DNA of 64,000 nt from Arthrobacter sp. AQ5-06 (GCF_003287955.1 NZ_QMKP01000011.1:107917-171916), one strand, 5' to 3'; shown: positions 28,098 to 37,717, counted from the stretch's first letter. The notes: generated by a model not told the origin, from the letters alone. A program made the numbers and translations.

Positions 28098-31000
28098 GCC
28101 ACCCCCAGCTTCCAGAGCCCCTGTTCAGCCCCGAGCAGCTGTCCAGGCTTCTGGGCGAAAAGAACGCCCCGACGCCCGAACAGTCCGCAATCATTTCCTC
28201 ACCCCTGGCTCCCCGGCTGGTGATCGCGGGAGCGGGCTCCGGCAAGACCGCCACCATGGCCGACCGTGTCGTCTGGCTCGTTGCCAACGGCTGGGTCAGG
28301 CCTGAGGAGGTCCTGGGCGTAACCTTCACCAGGAAGGCGGCCGGCGAGCTGTCCACCCGGATCCGGGCCAAGCTGGCCGCACTGCAGCGGGTCGCTGCCC
28401 AGGACACACGGCATGACGTGTTCCCCGAAGGACTGCTCAGCAGCGACGCCCTTGAGCCCAAAGTGTCCACCTACCACTCATTTGCCAGCGGCATTGTTTC
28501 TGACTACGGTCTGCGGCTTGGCGTGGAACGCGACGTTGTGCTGCTCGGCGGGGCCCACGCCTGGCAGCTCGCCAGCGAAGTGGTCGAAGCGTTCGACGGC
28601 GATTACAGTCACTTCAAGGCAGCCAAGTCCACGCTGGTCAAGGCAGTCATCCAGCTCGCGGGGGAGTGCGCAGAGCATCTGCAGGAACCGGCCGACGTCG
28701 AGGCCTGGCTTCTGGCGCGGCTGGCTGAGTTTGAAGAACGTCCCTATGTGGCCGGAGCGAACAAGAACGCCCCCCAGGCAGCCGGGGAGCTGGCTGCGAT
28801 GCTGCGCACCAGGGCCAGCGTGGCTGACATGGTGGGCCGCTACGCCGCCGCCAAGAAGTCACGGGGGGCATTGGACTTCGGCGACCTAGTGGCACTGGCG
28901 GCCCGTGTGGCCCGGGAGATCCCCCTCGCTGCGGACATGGAACGCCAGCGCTACAAAGTGGTGCTCCTCGACGAGTTCCAGGACACGTCGTATGCCCAGT
29001 TGGTCCTGTTTTCGCGGCTTTTCAGCGAGGGCCACGCGGTCACCGCGGTGGGGGACCCCAACCAGTCGATTTACGGCTTCCGGGGTGCTTCGGCAGGTCA
29101 GCTCTTCCACTTTGTCCGTGAATTCCCTGTCCGCGTGGACGGGGACGACGGGCCGGGACGCTTCGTACCCGCCCCTACGTCGTACCTCACGACGGCGTGG
29201 CGCAACGGCCGGGCCATCCTGTCCGCCGCCAACATCATGTCAGAGGCGTTGGGGCGCGCGGAGGCGCACAAGGCCCCTGCCGGCAGCGCCCCCGCAGCCA
29301 CCGCCGCGGCAGGCACGATGCCCGCGGGCACGGCCACTGCGGCGGCGACTGTACCCCCACTGCAGCCCAGCCCTTTTGCTGTGGAGGGGCAGGTGGTCCT
29401 CGGCCGCTTCGGCACAGACCTCGACGAAGCCACCGCCTTGGCCGGGGACGTCCTGAAGTACCGGGTCACGGACTTTGAACGGGAGGCCGACGGCACACCG
29501 GTGCCGCCGGCACTGGCCGTCCTATGCCGGCGACGTGCCCAGATGGAAACCATCCGGCGGGAGTTCGAGGCGCGGGAGATTGCCTACGAAATCGTTGGGC
29601 TCGGCGGGCTGCTCGATACCCCGGAGATCGTTGACTTGGTGGCCACGCTCCGGGTGCTCGCTGATCCCGGACGCTCGGACTCCCTGATGCGCCTCCTGGC
29701 TGGCGCACGTTGGCGGATCGGGCCGGCAGACCTGATGGCCTTCCGCGACTGGTCCAGCCAGCTCGCACGCCGACGCGGCCGCCCGGCCGACGCTGCCACG
29801 CCGGAGGACGGGCCCGCAGACGCGTCCGACGAGGCCGTCATCCAAAGCGACCTGACTGACGGTGCCAGCCTGGTTGAAGCGTTGGACTGGCTGCCACGCG
29901 AAGACTGGACCTCTTCCCACGGCCGGACGTTGACCGAGCCGGCCCGCGACCGCCTCGGCAGGCTCTCAACGGAACTCAGGCAGCTGCGAGGCTACCTCGG
30001 GGACGACCTCACCACCCTGCTCGGCGAGGTCGAACGCGCCATGTTGCTCGACATCGAAGTGGCAGCGCGCCCGGGAACCAGCATCCACCAGGCCCGCCGA
30101 AACCTGGATGCCTTCCAGGACGCGGCGGCCGGCTTCCTGCGGACCTCGCACCGGGTGGACATCCTCGCGTTCCTTGCCTGGCTTGAAGCTGCCACAGCCG
30201 AGGAAAACGGCCTCGAAGCTCCGCCGTCGGATATCAACCGCGAGGCTGTGCAGCTGCTGACCGTCCATGCGTCAAAGGGCCTGGAATGGGACGTCGTTTT
30301 TGTTCCGGGCCTCAACGCCGGCGCCTTCCCCAGCAACAAGGACTCCCGCTGGAGCAGCGGCGCGGCGGCCCTGCCGTGGCCGCTGCGGGGGGACCGTTTG
30401 GATCTGCCCCAATGGGATACCGACCAGCCGGACCAGAAGGGCTGGCTGGACGCCGAGAAGGACTTCAAATCAGCCGTCCAGGTCCATGGTGAGGGCGAGG
30501 AACGCCGCCTGGCATACGTGGCCTACACCAGGGCAAAGCACGTCCTCTGGGTCTCCAGCGCAGCATGGGTAGGCTCCAGGGCAGGCCGTGCCGAGATGTC
30601 ACCGTTCCTCGCTGAACTGGAACAGCTTGTCGGCTCCGGCCCCAACACCGCACCGGCGAACGCAGCGGAAATCTGTGCCGCCGTAGTGCACTCGGCGTCA
30701 GTGGACGAAGCCTGCCTGCCTGAAAAGAGCCCGTTGACTACCGAAACCGAGGTGGCCGGATGGCCCTATGACCCCCTCGAAGGCCCGGTGGATCCGCGGA
30801 CCGGGGAGCGCCTGCGGGTTGTTCCCGGCAGGCGGCTGTCCATGGAGAACGCCGCGGCACGCGTCCGGGCAGCTTTGAAGCCCTTGATTTCCGAGGACTC
30901 AGTGCCTGTCCTTGAGCCTGCAACGGCCGATGAGTCCGGGCCAAGGCTCCGGGGCAATGCGGCGGGCTGGGCCGGGGAAGCTGCCTTGCTGCTGGAACGG

Positions 31001-31636
31001 CGTTCCAGGCGTGCCTCCGGGCAGGACGTTCACCTGCCCGGCCACATCTCTGCGTCCACGCTGGTTGACCTTGGCGAGGACCCGGCGGGAGTTGTGGGCC
31101 GGCTGCGAAGGCCTGTTCCGCGTGAGCCCGGGATGTCGGCACGAAAGGGGACGGCATTCCACGCCTGGGTTGAAGAATACTTCGGCACAGCGGGCATGCT
31201 GGATCTCGGCGAGGCCCCCGGCTCCGACGACCATATTGACGCCGCCTATGACCTCGACACCATGGTGGACACCTTCAAGGCGTCGGAATGGGCTGGCAGG
31301 TCACCGGCATTTGTCGAAGTGCCGGTGGAAACGCGGGTGGGCGACGTGGTGGTCCGTGGACGCATAGATGCTGTCTTCCAGGACGCGGACGGGAGGTGGG
31401 ACCTGGTGGACTGGAAAACCGGCCGCCGGCCCTCTGCCGCGCAGCTGAGGGCCAAATCGGTGCAGCTCGCCGCGTACCGGCTGGCGTGGGCCCGGCTCAA
31501 GGGCGCGGCAGTGGAGGATGTCAGGGCCGCTTTCTTCTACGTTGCGGACAACCAGGTGGTGCGGCCGCACGATCTGGGCTCCGCTGAGGAGCTCGAACAG
31601 ATCGTGACCGCTGCCCTCGACGTCAGTGCTCCTTAA
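28094..31636 (+). CDS. adnB: AdnB-type helicase-nuclease subunit
   Basis: 1180 residues, the lead motor of AdnAB. Motifs are intact: Walker A AGAGSGKTATMADR, GVTFTRKAAGELSTRI, Walker B VVLLDEFQDTSYAQLV, GDPNQSIYGFRGAS and VQLLTVHASKGLEWDVVF. The C-terminal RecB-type nuclease has TAFHAWVEEYFG, VVRGRIDAVF and WDLVDWKTGRRP. An Ala/Pro/Thr-rich insertion (residues about 395-420) interrupts the helicase core. It overlaps adnA by four bases and converges with the phosphotransferase gene 2 bp beyond its stop. Confidence 0.92.
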   Translation: MSHPQLPEPLFSPEQLSRLLGEKNAPTPEQSAIISSPLAPRLVIAGAGSGKTATMADRVVWLVANGWVRPEEVLGVTFTRKAAGELSTRIRAKLAALQRVAAQDTRHDVFPEGLLSSDALEPKVSTYHSFASGIVSDYGLRLGVERDVVLLGGAHAWQLASEVVEAFDGDYSHFKAAKSTLVKAVIQLAGECAEHLQEPADVEAWLLARLAEFEERPYVAGANKNAPQAAGELAAMLRTRASVADMVGRYAAAKKSRGALDFGDLVALAARVAREIPLAADMERQRYKVVLLDEFQDTSYAQLVLFSRLFSEGHAVTAVGDPNQSIYGFRGASAGQLFHFVREFPVRVDGDDGPGRFVPAPTSYLTTAWRNGRAILSAANIMSEALGRAEAHKAPAGSAPAATAAAGTMPAGTATAAATVPPLQPSPFAVEGQVVLGRFGTDLDEATALAGDVLKYRVTDFEREADGTPVPPALAVLCRRRAQMETIRREFEAREIAYEIVGLGGLLDTPEIVDLVATLRVLADPGRSDSLMRLLAGARWRIGPADLMAFRDWSSQLARRRGRPADAATPEDGPADASDEAVIQSDLTDGASLVEALDWLPREDWTSSHGRTLTEPARDRLGRLSTELRQLRGYLGDDLTTLLGEVERAMLLDIEVAARPGTSIHQARRNLDAFQDAAAGFLRTSHRVDILAFLAWLEAATAEENGLEAPPSDINREAVQLLTVHASKGLEWDVVFVPGLNAGAFPSNKDSRWSSGAAALPWPLRGDRLDLPQWDTDQPDQKGWLDAEKDFKSAVQVHGEGEERRLAYVAYTRAKHVLWVSSAAWVGSRAGRAEMSPFLAELEQLVGSGPNTAPANAAEICAAVVHSASVDEACLPEKSPLTTETEVAGWPYDPLEGPVDPRTGERLRVVPGRRLSMENAAARVRAALKPLISEDSVPVLEPATADESGPRLRGNAAGWAGEAALLLERRSRRASGQDVHLPGHISASTLVDLGEDPAGVVGRLRRPVPREPGMSARKGTAFHAWVEEYFGTAGMLDLGEAPGSDDHIDAAYDLDTMVDTFKASEWAGRSPAFVEVPVETRVGDVVVRGRIDAVFQDADGRWDLVDWKTGRRPSAAQLRAKSVQLAAYRLAWARLKGAAVEDVRAAFFYVADNQVVRPHDLGSAEELEQIVTAALDVSAP

Positions 31637-31638
31637 GG

Positions 31639-32898
31639 TCAGTGCTTCCTGACTTCGACGATGCTGATGGCCGCAGTGGACGTGTCCTCGGCGGACGGGC
31701 GTACCGATGGCTTGTCGGCCGGCTCTTCGTCGGCAGAGTCTTCGTCCGCCGGTGCTACGCCGGACGGGATGGGCTCAGCCGGGATAGGGCTGACTTCGAC
31801 GGCGGGCACGACCGGAACCGGCTCCACCGATGGGACGGGCACGGGGACGATGGTCACCGCCGGAGCAGCGACCACACTCACTGCGGGGGACTGGGCTGCC
31901 GCGGAGTCGGCCGCAGGGGACTGAGCGGCGTCGTGGGCCGGGGCAGCCGGGGCCGGCAGCGGCTCGACACTGATGGCCTGGCCTCCATGCTCTTCGACGT
32001 CGGCCGCGAGCGTTTCCAGCATGCCTTCGGCTTCGGCAACCATCCCGGTATCGGCGGCAGCAATGCCCTTGACCAGGTATTGCGCCAACGCGAACTCGGC
32101 AGACAGGGCAGCCCGCCGGAGCAGGTGCTGGTCCGGGGCGTCGCGGCGACTGCCGGTGTAACTGGCTAGAACTGCGTCCACGAAATCCTGTTCGTTCGAG
32201 GCAACCAGCCAGGCGAAGTCGTCGGCGGGATCCCCGATCCGTAGGTCCGTCCAGCCCGTAACCGCCGTGACGCGTCCGCTTTCGACGAGCAGGTTGTCCT
32301 CATGGAGGTCACCGTGGACAACGCACGGGTTGAACCGCCACAGCGAGACGTCTTCAAGGGCATGCTCCCAGCGGAGCAGCAGTGACGCCGGGATTTTTCC
32401 GGTTGTGGCCGCCTGGTCGAGCTCGTTCAGGCGGCGCTGACGGAATTCGTTGGGCGTATAGCTGGGCAAGTCGGCATTGCTGACCAATGCGTGCGGAAGA
32501 TCGTGGATGGCCGCCAGGGCTGTCCCGATTTCCCGGGCAAGCGCGGCCGGACCTGCGGTGAGTTCTTCCACACTTTGCGTGCCCCCGGCCAGATGGGAGT
32601 ATACAAAAGTGCTGAGGTTGCCAAGCCGGACGCTGCCGGCCACAGTGGGCATCAGGAAGGGCAGCTCGGCCCGGATGGCCGGGGCGAATGCCCGGAGGAC
32701 AAGGAACTCCGTCTCGAGCCTGGCGCTTGCTTCCGCATGCCGCGGGGACCTGACCCGCCACTGTTTGCCTTCCAAATCCAGCAGCAGCGCGGAGTCGAAA
32801 TCCGCGGGATCGTCCGCAGCGGAGCTAACGGCGGTTGGGGTCAGCCCGGGGACTGCCGCGGTTGCCACGGCTGCCAGTTCGATCGGTTTTCTTCTCAC
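31639..32898 (-). CDS. Phosphotransferase family protein (APH-like kinase) with Pro/Glu-rich tail
   Basis: About 419 residues. The first 290 form an aminoglycoside-phosphotransferase-type kinase: the catalytic loop VVHGDLHEDNLLVE is intact and GWTDLRIGDPADDFAW gives the metal-binding aspartates. The last 120 residues are Ala/Pro/Val-rich then acidic and have no fold. The substrate is unknown; in actinobacteria this gene next to adnB/nudC is a conserved neighbour, so antibiotic resistance is not the expected role. I used the GTG at 32898 (RRKPIELAAVAT follows); the frame is open to 33120 but that part is antisense-like. Confidence 0.85.
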   Translation of the reverse strand: MRRKPIELAAVATAAVPGLTPTAVSSAADDPADFDSALLLDLEGKQWRVRSPRHAEASARLETEFLVLRAFAPAIRAELPFLMPTVAGSVRLGNLSTFVYSHLAGGTQSVEELTAGPAALAREIGTALAAIHDLPHALVSNADLPSYTPNEFRQRRLNELDQAATTGKIPASLLLRWEHALEDVSLWRFNPCVVHGDLHEDNLLVESGRVTAVTGWTDLRIGDPADDFAWLVASNEQDFVDAVLASYTGSRRDAPDQHLLRRAALSAEFALAQYLVKGIAAADTGMVAEAEGMLETLAADVEEHGGQAISVEPLPAPAAPAHDAAQSPAADSAAAQSPAVSVVAAPAVTIVPVPVPSVEPVPVVPAVEVSPIPAEPIPSGVAPADEDSADEEPADKPSVRPSAEDTSTAAISIVEVRKH

Positions 32899-33054
32899 CG
32901 TTCCACGGTAGATTGAGTGGCGTCCAAGACAACGATGTGCGGCGGCGAGTCTCCAGATATGCTGCAAAAGTCGGCTCTCATGCCCTGTCCGGACGGCCCT
33001 GCCAAATCTCCCCGCCAAATGTGAATTGTCAGTCCGAGTCAGTACGGTGGACCT

Positions 33055-34077
33055 ATGAGTCATGCGGAGTCCGCTATACCGGCCTACCAGCCGCAGGCAG
33101 TCCAGTTGCCGGCCAACCACCTGTTCGATACCGTGCTGCCGGTTCTCCCAGCTGCCGTGGACCGTGGCTCTGCTGACCGCGTCCGGCCAGGCATGGTTGA
33201 GGAATTGCTGGACAGCGAGAACACGCGGGCAGTGGTCCTTGCCGGGCGGCAGGCCCTGGTGCAGGGGAACCAGCTTCTGCTGCCCGTAGCCACCCGGTTG
33301 CTGGCTGAGCTGCGCGACGGTGGCTCAGCCCCAGAGCAGATTATCTATCTTGGCGCCGCGCTGGAGGGTTCCGACCTGGCCGCCGGCACTGAAGTGGTCC
33401 TGGTTGTGCTTCCCGAACCTGCCGAGCCCGGCACGGCCGGCATCCCGGCCGACGTGCAGTGGACCGGCTTCCGTGACATTGCCGCCGTCCTGAACCCCAC
33501 TGACACGGCGTTGTTCGTCGAAGCCAGCGCCATCGCCAACTGGCACGCCGGCCATACGCACTGCCCCCGCTGCGGCGCCCACACTGTCGTGGAAGCCGGC
33601 GGCTGGGTACGCCGCTGCCCCCAGGACAACTCGGAACACTACCCCCGGACGGATCCGGCCATCATTGTCACGGTAGTAGGGCCTGACGGACGCCTGCTGC
33701 TCGGCGGCGGCGGGCCTGTTGACGCGAAGAATTACTCCACCCTCGCCGGATTCGTAGAACCCGGAGAATCCCTTGAACAGGCAGTCGTGCGTGAAATCCA
33801 CGAAGAGGTGGGTGTTAGGGTTACCGGCTGCCAGTACCTGGGCTCGCAGTCGTGGCCGTTCCCGGCCTCCCTTATGCTTGGGTTTACCGCCATCACCGCA
33901 GACAACGAGGCAAAGCCCGACGGCGTGGAGGTAACCCGTGCGCGCTGGTTCAGCCGGGAGGAACTCCAGGACGCCGTGCTTGCCGGTGAAATCACCATCT
34001 CCAGCCGGCTGTCCATTGCACGCTCGCTGATTGAGCACTGGTATGGCGGCCGGATCATGGACCGCACGGACACCTGA
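33055..34077 (+). CDS. nudC: NAD(+) diphosphatase NudC
   Basis: Hydrolyses NAD(H) and can remove NAD caps from RNA. The 340-residue protein has an N-terminal domain, a zinc-ribbon region HCPRCGAHTVVEAGGWVRRC in which the fourth ligand position is Asp (CPQD) rather than Cys, the SEHYPRTDPAIIV motif and a complete Nudix box GFVEPGESLEQAVVREIHEE followed by VGV. The downstream SQSWPFPASLMLGF is diagnostic for NudC. ATG start at 33055. It lies between the phosphotransferase and uvrD2, as in mycobacteria (nudC beside uvrD2). Confidence 0.95.
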   Translation: MSHAESAIPAYQPQAVQLPANHLFDTVLPVLPAAVDRGSADRVRPGMVEELLDSENTRAVVLAGRQALVQGNQLLLPVATRLLAELRDGGSAPEQIIYLGAALEGSDLAAGTEVVLVVLPEPAEPGTAGIPADVQWTGFRDIAAVLNPTDTALFVEASAIANWHAGHTHCPRCGAHTVVEAGGWVRRCPQDNSEHYPRTDPAIIVTVVGPDGRLLLGGGGPVDAKNYSTLAGFVEPGESLEQAVVREIHEEVGVRVTGCQYLGSQSWPFPASLMLGFTAITADNEAKPDGVEVTRARWFSREELQDAVLAGEITISSRLSIARSLIEHWYGGRIMDRTDT

Positions 34078-34145
34078 TACCCGGAACAGGCATCACCATT
34101 GGCCAGACGCCAGCATGTGGCAGTCGCGACAACAGAGCAGCAGAA

Positions 34146-36281
34146 GTGACCACAGAAAATTTTGACAGTGCAGAGTCCCTTGAGGAACGAATCCTCGGGG
34201 GACTTGACGCCGAACAACGTGAGGTTGCCAGCACGCTGAACGGCCCGCTGTGCGTCCTTGCCGGTGCCGGCACCGGCAAGACCCGGGCTATTACGCACCG
34301 GATTGCCTATGGCGTGCATTCAGGCGTTTACAGTCCCCAGCGGCTCCTCGCCGTGACGTTCACGGCCCGGGCCGCGGCGGAAATGCGGAGCAGGCTGCGG
34401 GACCTCGGCGTGGGCAACGTGCAGGCGCGCACCTTCCACGCGGCCGCCTTGCGGCAGCTGCAGTTTTTCTGGCCACAGGCGGTAGGCGGCACGCTGCCGA
34501 ACCTGTTGGACCACAAGGCCCAGATGATCGCCGAAGCGTCTCGCCGCCTGCGGCTCAGCACTGACCGGGCTTCCATCCGGGACCTCGCCTCCGAAATCGA
34601 GTGGGCCAAGGTCTCCATGCTGACCCCGGCCAACTACCTGGAGAACGCGCAGGGCAGGGGAACCCCCGGCGGGTTCGATCTCACCGCCGTCGCCCGGGTT
34701 TTCCAGTCCTATGAGGACGTCAAGACCGACCGCAACGTCATTGATTTTGAGGACGTACTCCTCATCACGGTCGGGATCCTGCAGGAGGACCAGAAAGTCG
34801 CGGCCACCGTCCGCGAGCAGTACCGGCATTTTGTGGTGGATGAGTACCAGGACGTTTCTCCGCTGCAGCAGCGCCTCCTGGAACTGTGGCTGGGCGGTCG
34901 GGACGAGCTGTGCGTGGTGGGCGATGCGAGCCAGACGATCTACTCGTTTACCGGCGCTTCGCCCAAACACCTCCTGGGATTCAAGGCCCAGTACCCCGAG
35001 GCCAATGTGGTGAAACTGATCCGGGACTACCGTTCCACGCCGCAGGTGGTCAAGCTGGCCAACGATCTCCTTGCCGCACGGCGCGGCGGCGGACCGGTGG
35101 CCGATGCTGCCTGGGCGGCTCCGCTGCAGCTGGTGGCCCAGCGGCCGGCGGGGCCCGTCCCACAGTTCACCGAATGCACCGACGATGAAGCCGAAGCCGC
35201 CACAGTCGCCATCAAGGTCCAGGAACTGCTCGACGCCGGCACTCCCGCGAGCCAGATCGCTGTCCTTTTCCGCACCAACGGGCAGTCCCAAGCCTACGAA
35301 CAGGCGCTCGCGGCGGCCGGGATCAGCTACCAGCTCCGTGGCGGTGAGCGGTTCTTCGCCCGCAAGGAAGTGCGCGACGCCATCCTTCAGCTGCGCGCGG
35401 CAACCAGGGCCGTCGCTGAAACCGCGTCGCCGGAACCGCTCGGCCAGCTGGTCCGCGATATCGTGGCCTCGCTTGGCTACACGGACGCCCCGCCCCATAA
35501 CGGCGGCGCATTGCGCGAACGCTGGGAGTCGCTGGCAGCGCTGGTGGCGCTCGCGGACGAGCTGGTCCACGTCCGCGGTGGGCAGTTCAGTCTCGGTGAC
35601 TTTGTTAATGAACTTCAGGAACGATCGCTGGCGCAGCATGCCCCGACTGTCCAGGGCGTGACGCTTGCTTCGCTGCACGCCGCGAAGGGCCTCGAATGGG
35701 ACGCCGTGTTCCTGGTGGGCCTCTGCGAAGGCCTGATGCCCATTTCCTTCGCGGACACACCGGAAGCCGTGGATGAGGAGCGCCGCCTGCTCTACGTGGG
35801 CATCACGCGTGCGCGCGAGCACCTGGCGCTTTCCTGGTCCACGGCGCGGACACCGGGCGGCCGGGCCAACCGCAAACCCTCACGCTTCCTCGACGGACTC
35901 CGGCCCAACTCGGTGGCCAGCTCCAGTGCCCGCGGAAAAGGGCCGGTGCCGCGCCGGAAATCGGCCGTCCCGGCCACCTGCAGGGTCTGCGGGAGCATGC
36001 TGGCCAGCGGTGCCGAACGCAAGGTGGGCCGCTGCAACGACTGTCCTCCCAGCTACGAAGAACAGACGTTCGATGCCCTTCGGCAGTGGCGGAAGGAAAT
36101 CGCCTTGGCTGCCGAGGTGCCGGCGTTTGTGGTCTTCACGGATGCCACGCTGACGGCTATCGCAGAGGCCAAACCGTCCACGCTGGAGGGACTGGCGGCA
36201 CTGGCCGGCGTGGGTCCGTCCAAACTGGAACGATACGGCGAAGACGTGCTGCGGGTGCTCGTCGAAAGCACCACCCTGTGA
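34146..36281 (+). CDS. uvrD2: ATP-dependent DNA helicase UvrD2
   Basis: 711 residues. SF1A helicase motifs are complete: Walker A AGAGTGKTRAITHRI, FTARAAAEMRSRL, Walker B FVVDEYQDVSPLQQ, GDASQTIYSFTGAS and TLASLHAAKGLEWDAV. After the motor comes a four-cysteine segment (CRVCGSML then GRCNDCPPSYEE) and a C-terminal HRDC domain (last 75 residues, with EGLAALAGVGPSKLERYGED). This order is the mycobacterial UvrD2 architecture. Start is the GTG at 34146. The stop overlaps the GTG of the following metallopeptidase. Confidence 0.95.
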   Translation: MTTENFDSAESLEERILGGLDAEQREVASTLNGPLCVLAGAGTGKTRAITHRIAYGVHSGVYSPQRLLAVTFTARAAAEMRSRLRDLGVGNVQARTFHAAALRQLQFFWPQAVGGTLPNLLDHKAQMIAEASRRLRLSTDRASIRDLASEIEWAKVSMLTPANYLENAQGRGTPGGFDLTAVARVFQSYEDVKTDRNVIDFEDVLLITVGILQEDQKVAATVREQYRHFVVDEYQDVSPLQQRLLELWLGGRDELCVVGDASQTIYSFTGASPKHLLGFKAQYPEANVVKLIRDYRSTPQVVKLANDLLAARRGGGPVADAAWAAPLQLVAQRPAGPVPQFTECTDDEAEAATVAIKVQELLDAGTPASQIAVLFRTNGQSQAYEQALAAAGISYQLRGGERFFARKEVRDAILQLRAATRAVAETASPEPLGQLVRDIVASLGYTDAPPHNGGALRERWESLAALVALADELVHVRGGQFSLGDFVNELQERSLAQHAPTVQGVTLASLHAAKGLEWDAVFLVGLCEGLMPISFADTPEAVDEERRLLYVGITRAREHLALSWSTARTPGGRANRKPSRFLDGLRPNSVASSSARGKGPVPRRKSAVPATCRVCGSMLASGAERKVGRCNDCPPSYEEQTFDALRQWRKEIALAAEVPAFVVFTDATLTAIAEAKPSTLEGLAALAGVGPSKLERYGEDVLRVLVESTTL

Positions 36282-36889
36282 CCCGCCAGCCGGCTGAACG
36301 GGGCAACCCGCCCCTCACGACGGCGGACGGAGCGCCGGTTGAGGTGCGGCGGTCGGCCCGCCGGACCCGGACCGTGGCTGCCTTCTGGGAAAACGGGACG
36401 GCAGTGGTGGCCATTCCGGCCCGGTTCACGGCCGCACAGGAGTCCGAATGGGTGCACCGCATGCTGGCCAAGCTGCACCGCCAGGGGGAGCGGCGCTCCC
36501 GCAAAGGAAGTAGGCAGCCGGCCACGGATGCCGCGCTGGCGGCCCATGCCGCAGACCTTTCGACCCGGTACTTCGACGGACGGGCAGTCCCGACGTCGGT
36601 CCGCTGGGTCAGCAACCAGAACTCGCGCTGGGGCTCCGCAACGCCGTCGGAAGGATCCATCCGGCTCTCCGACAAGCTCCGGCCCATGCCGCAGTGGGTC
36701 ATCGACTACGTCCTGCTGCACGAACTCGCCCATCTGCTGGTGGCCGGGCACAACGCCGCCTTCTGGAAACTGTTGGAGGCCTACCCCGACACAATGCGGG
36801 CCAAAGCCTTCCTGGAAGGCGTCTCGTTCGCCACCTCCCGGGGCCTGACCGCGGGAGGCAACGACGCAGAGCCAGGCGACGCCGACTAG
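36278..36889 (+). CDS. YgjP-like M48-type metallopeptidase
   Basis: About 203 residues ending in a zincin domain with the motif VLLHELAHLLVAGHNAAFW (HExxH plus a downstream His). The middle has SVRWVSNQNSRWGSATPSEG, the signature of the YgjP/DUF45 family. Family members are often next to DNA-metabolism genes; their substrates are poorly known. The GTG at 36278 overlaps the uvrD2 stop (GTGA), so the two are translationally coupled. An IS-like end begins right at its stop codon (about 36889). Confidence 0.9.
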   Translation: MTRQPAERGNPPLTTADGAPVEVRRSARRTRTVAAFWENGTAVVAIPARFTAAQESEWVHRMLAKLHRQGERRSRKGSRQPATDAALAAHAADLSTRYFDGRAVPTSVRWVSNQNSRWGSATPSEGSIRLSDKLRPMPQWVIDYVLLHELAHLLVAGHNAAFWKLLEAYPDTMRAKAFLEGVSFATSRGLTAGGNDAEPGDAD

Positions 36890-37177
36890 GGCGTGTCTTC
36901 TAACCTTCGCCCGGTGTTGGGGACGGGCTGATGTCGTTGCTCGGCAGAGGTGTTGTCGGATGCGCAGTGGGCTCGCGTCGGGCCGTTGAGAACGGTTGCT
37001 TCGCCGATCCTCCTCGGCGGTGGAAAGAAGGTCTTCGCCGACGGGGTGGTTCCGACGAACCTCAGACTCATCGAGCCGGTCCTCACCTCACCTAAGGGCG
37101 CGGTGTTCCAGCGCTACGCGCTCGCCGATGGCACGCCTGGCGTCGGCGATATGTCGGCCGGCGACCCAGAGGGCTAG
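36889..37177 (+). pseudogene. IS5-like transposase 5' remnant joined to a RibD/DHFR-like gene end
   Basis: A sequence resembling the terminal repeat of IS5-type elements (GGGCGTGTCTTCTAACC) begins at the stop of the metallopeptidase gene. A 75-codon frame then opens at the GTG at 36950 with LSDAQWARVGPL, the usual start of IS5-family transposases. After 13 codons it changes into ASPILLGGGKKVFADG and SPKGAVFQRYALADG, which look like the C-terminal strands of a dihydrofolate-reductase-like (RibD C-terminal) protein. No complete element or matching right end is seen. I read this as debris from a partly deleted insertion. Confidence 0.55.
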
Positions 37178-37204
37178 GTAGAAGCTGCGTTCGACGACAT
37201 GCGC

Positions 37205-37717
37205 CGCAACACACCCCAGGCGCCGTCGCGCGAGTAGTTGAGCAGTACCACGCCGTTGCCGAACGTCCGTGTCCCTCGAACCTGAGGTGCATCCGGACAT
37301 CAGGGCCTCGAACAGCGGCCAGCCTTGCCCCAGAACCACGGGATGGACGAGAATTCGGAATTCGTCGATGAGGCCGTGCCGCATGAAGGTGGAGGCCAAA
37401 TTGGCGCCGCTAAGGACGATGTCGCCGCCGGGCCGCGCCTTCAGTTCCGCGAAAACACGAACTTGGGCATCTCGCGCCAGATCCCGGCGAACTTAACGAG
37501 TTCCGCCGAGATGTCCGGATCCTGGTCGGCAGTGGGCCAGTATTCGGCCTTCAGCTCATGGGTGACGCGCCCGAAAATGAAGGCCCCCATCGCCCGGAAC
37601 TGCTCGTTCAAGTAGCGGTGGAGTTCGTCATCCACAAGATGCCAGCTGATGTCCCCGGTCGAGCCTCTCGAAGAATCCGTCCGAAGACACCGACATCACC
37701 AGGATGATCTTGCGCAT
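37205..37717 (-). pseudogene. Frameshifted dihydrofolate reductase family gene
   Basis: Read from 37717 downwards, three frames hold successive parts of one protein of the RibD-C/DHFR-like family (about 170 residues when intact). RKIILVMSVSSDGFFE starts at the ATG at 37717 behind GGAGG. DDELHRYLNEQFRAMGAFIF with GRVTHELKAEYWPTADQDPD lies in a second frame (about 37441-37635). ASTFMRHGLIDEFRILVHPV with VLGQGWPLFEA lies in a third (about 37300-37399), then a further change of frame leads to a final GRSATAWYCSTTRA. At least three frameshifts are needed, so the gene is dead unless the sequence is faulty. Confidence 0.75.

Noticed and set aside
31639..32898. Antibiotic-resistance kinase
   Set aside because: The fold is APH-like, but the conserved chromosomal position beside adnB and nudC and the disordered tail argue for a housekeeping role.
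34320..35822. 500-codon minus-strand frame inside uvrD2
   Set aside because: Antisense shadow; residues are Gly/Arg/His-rich without conserved blocks.
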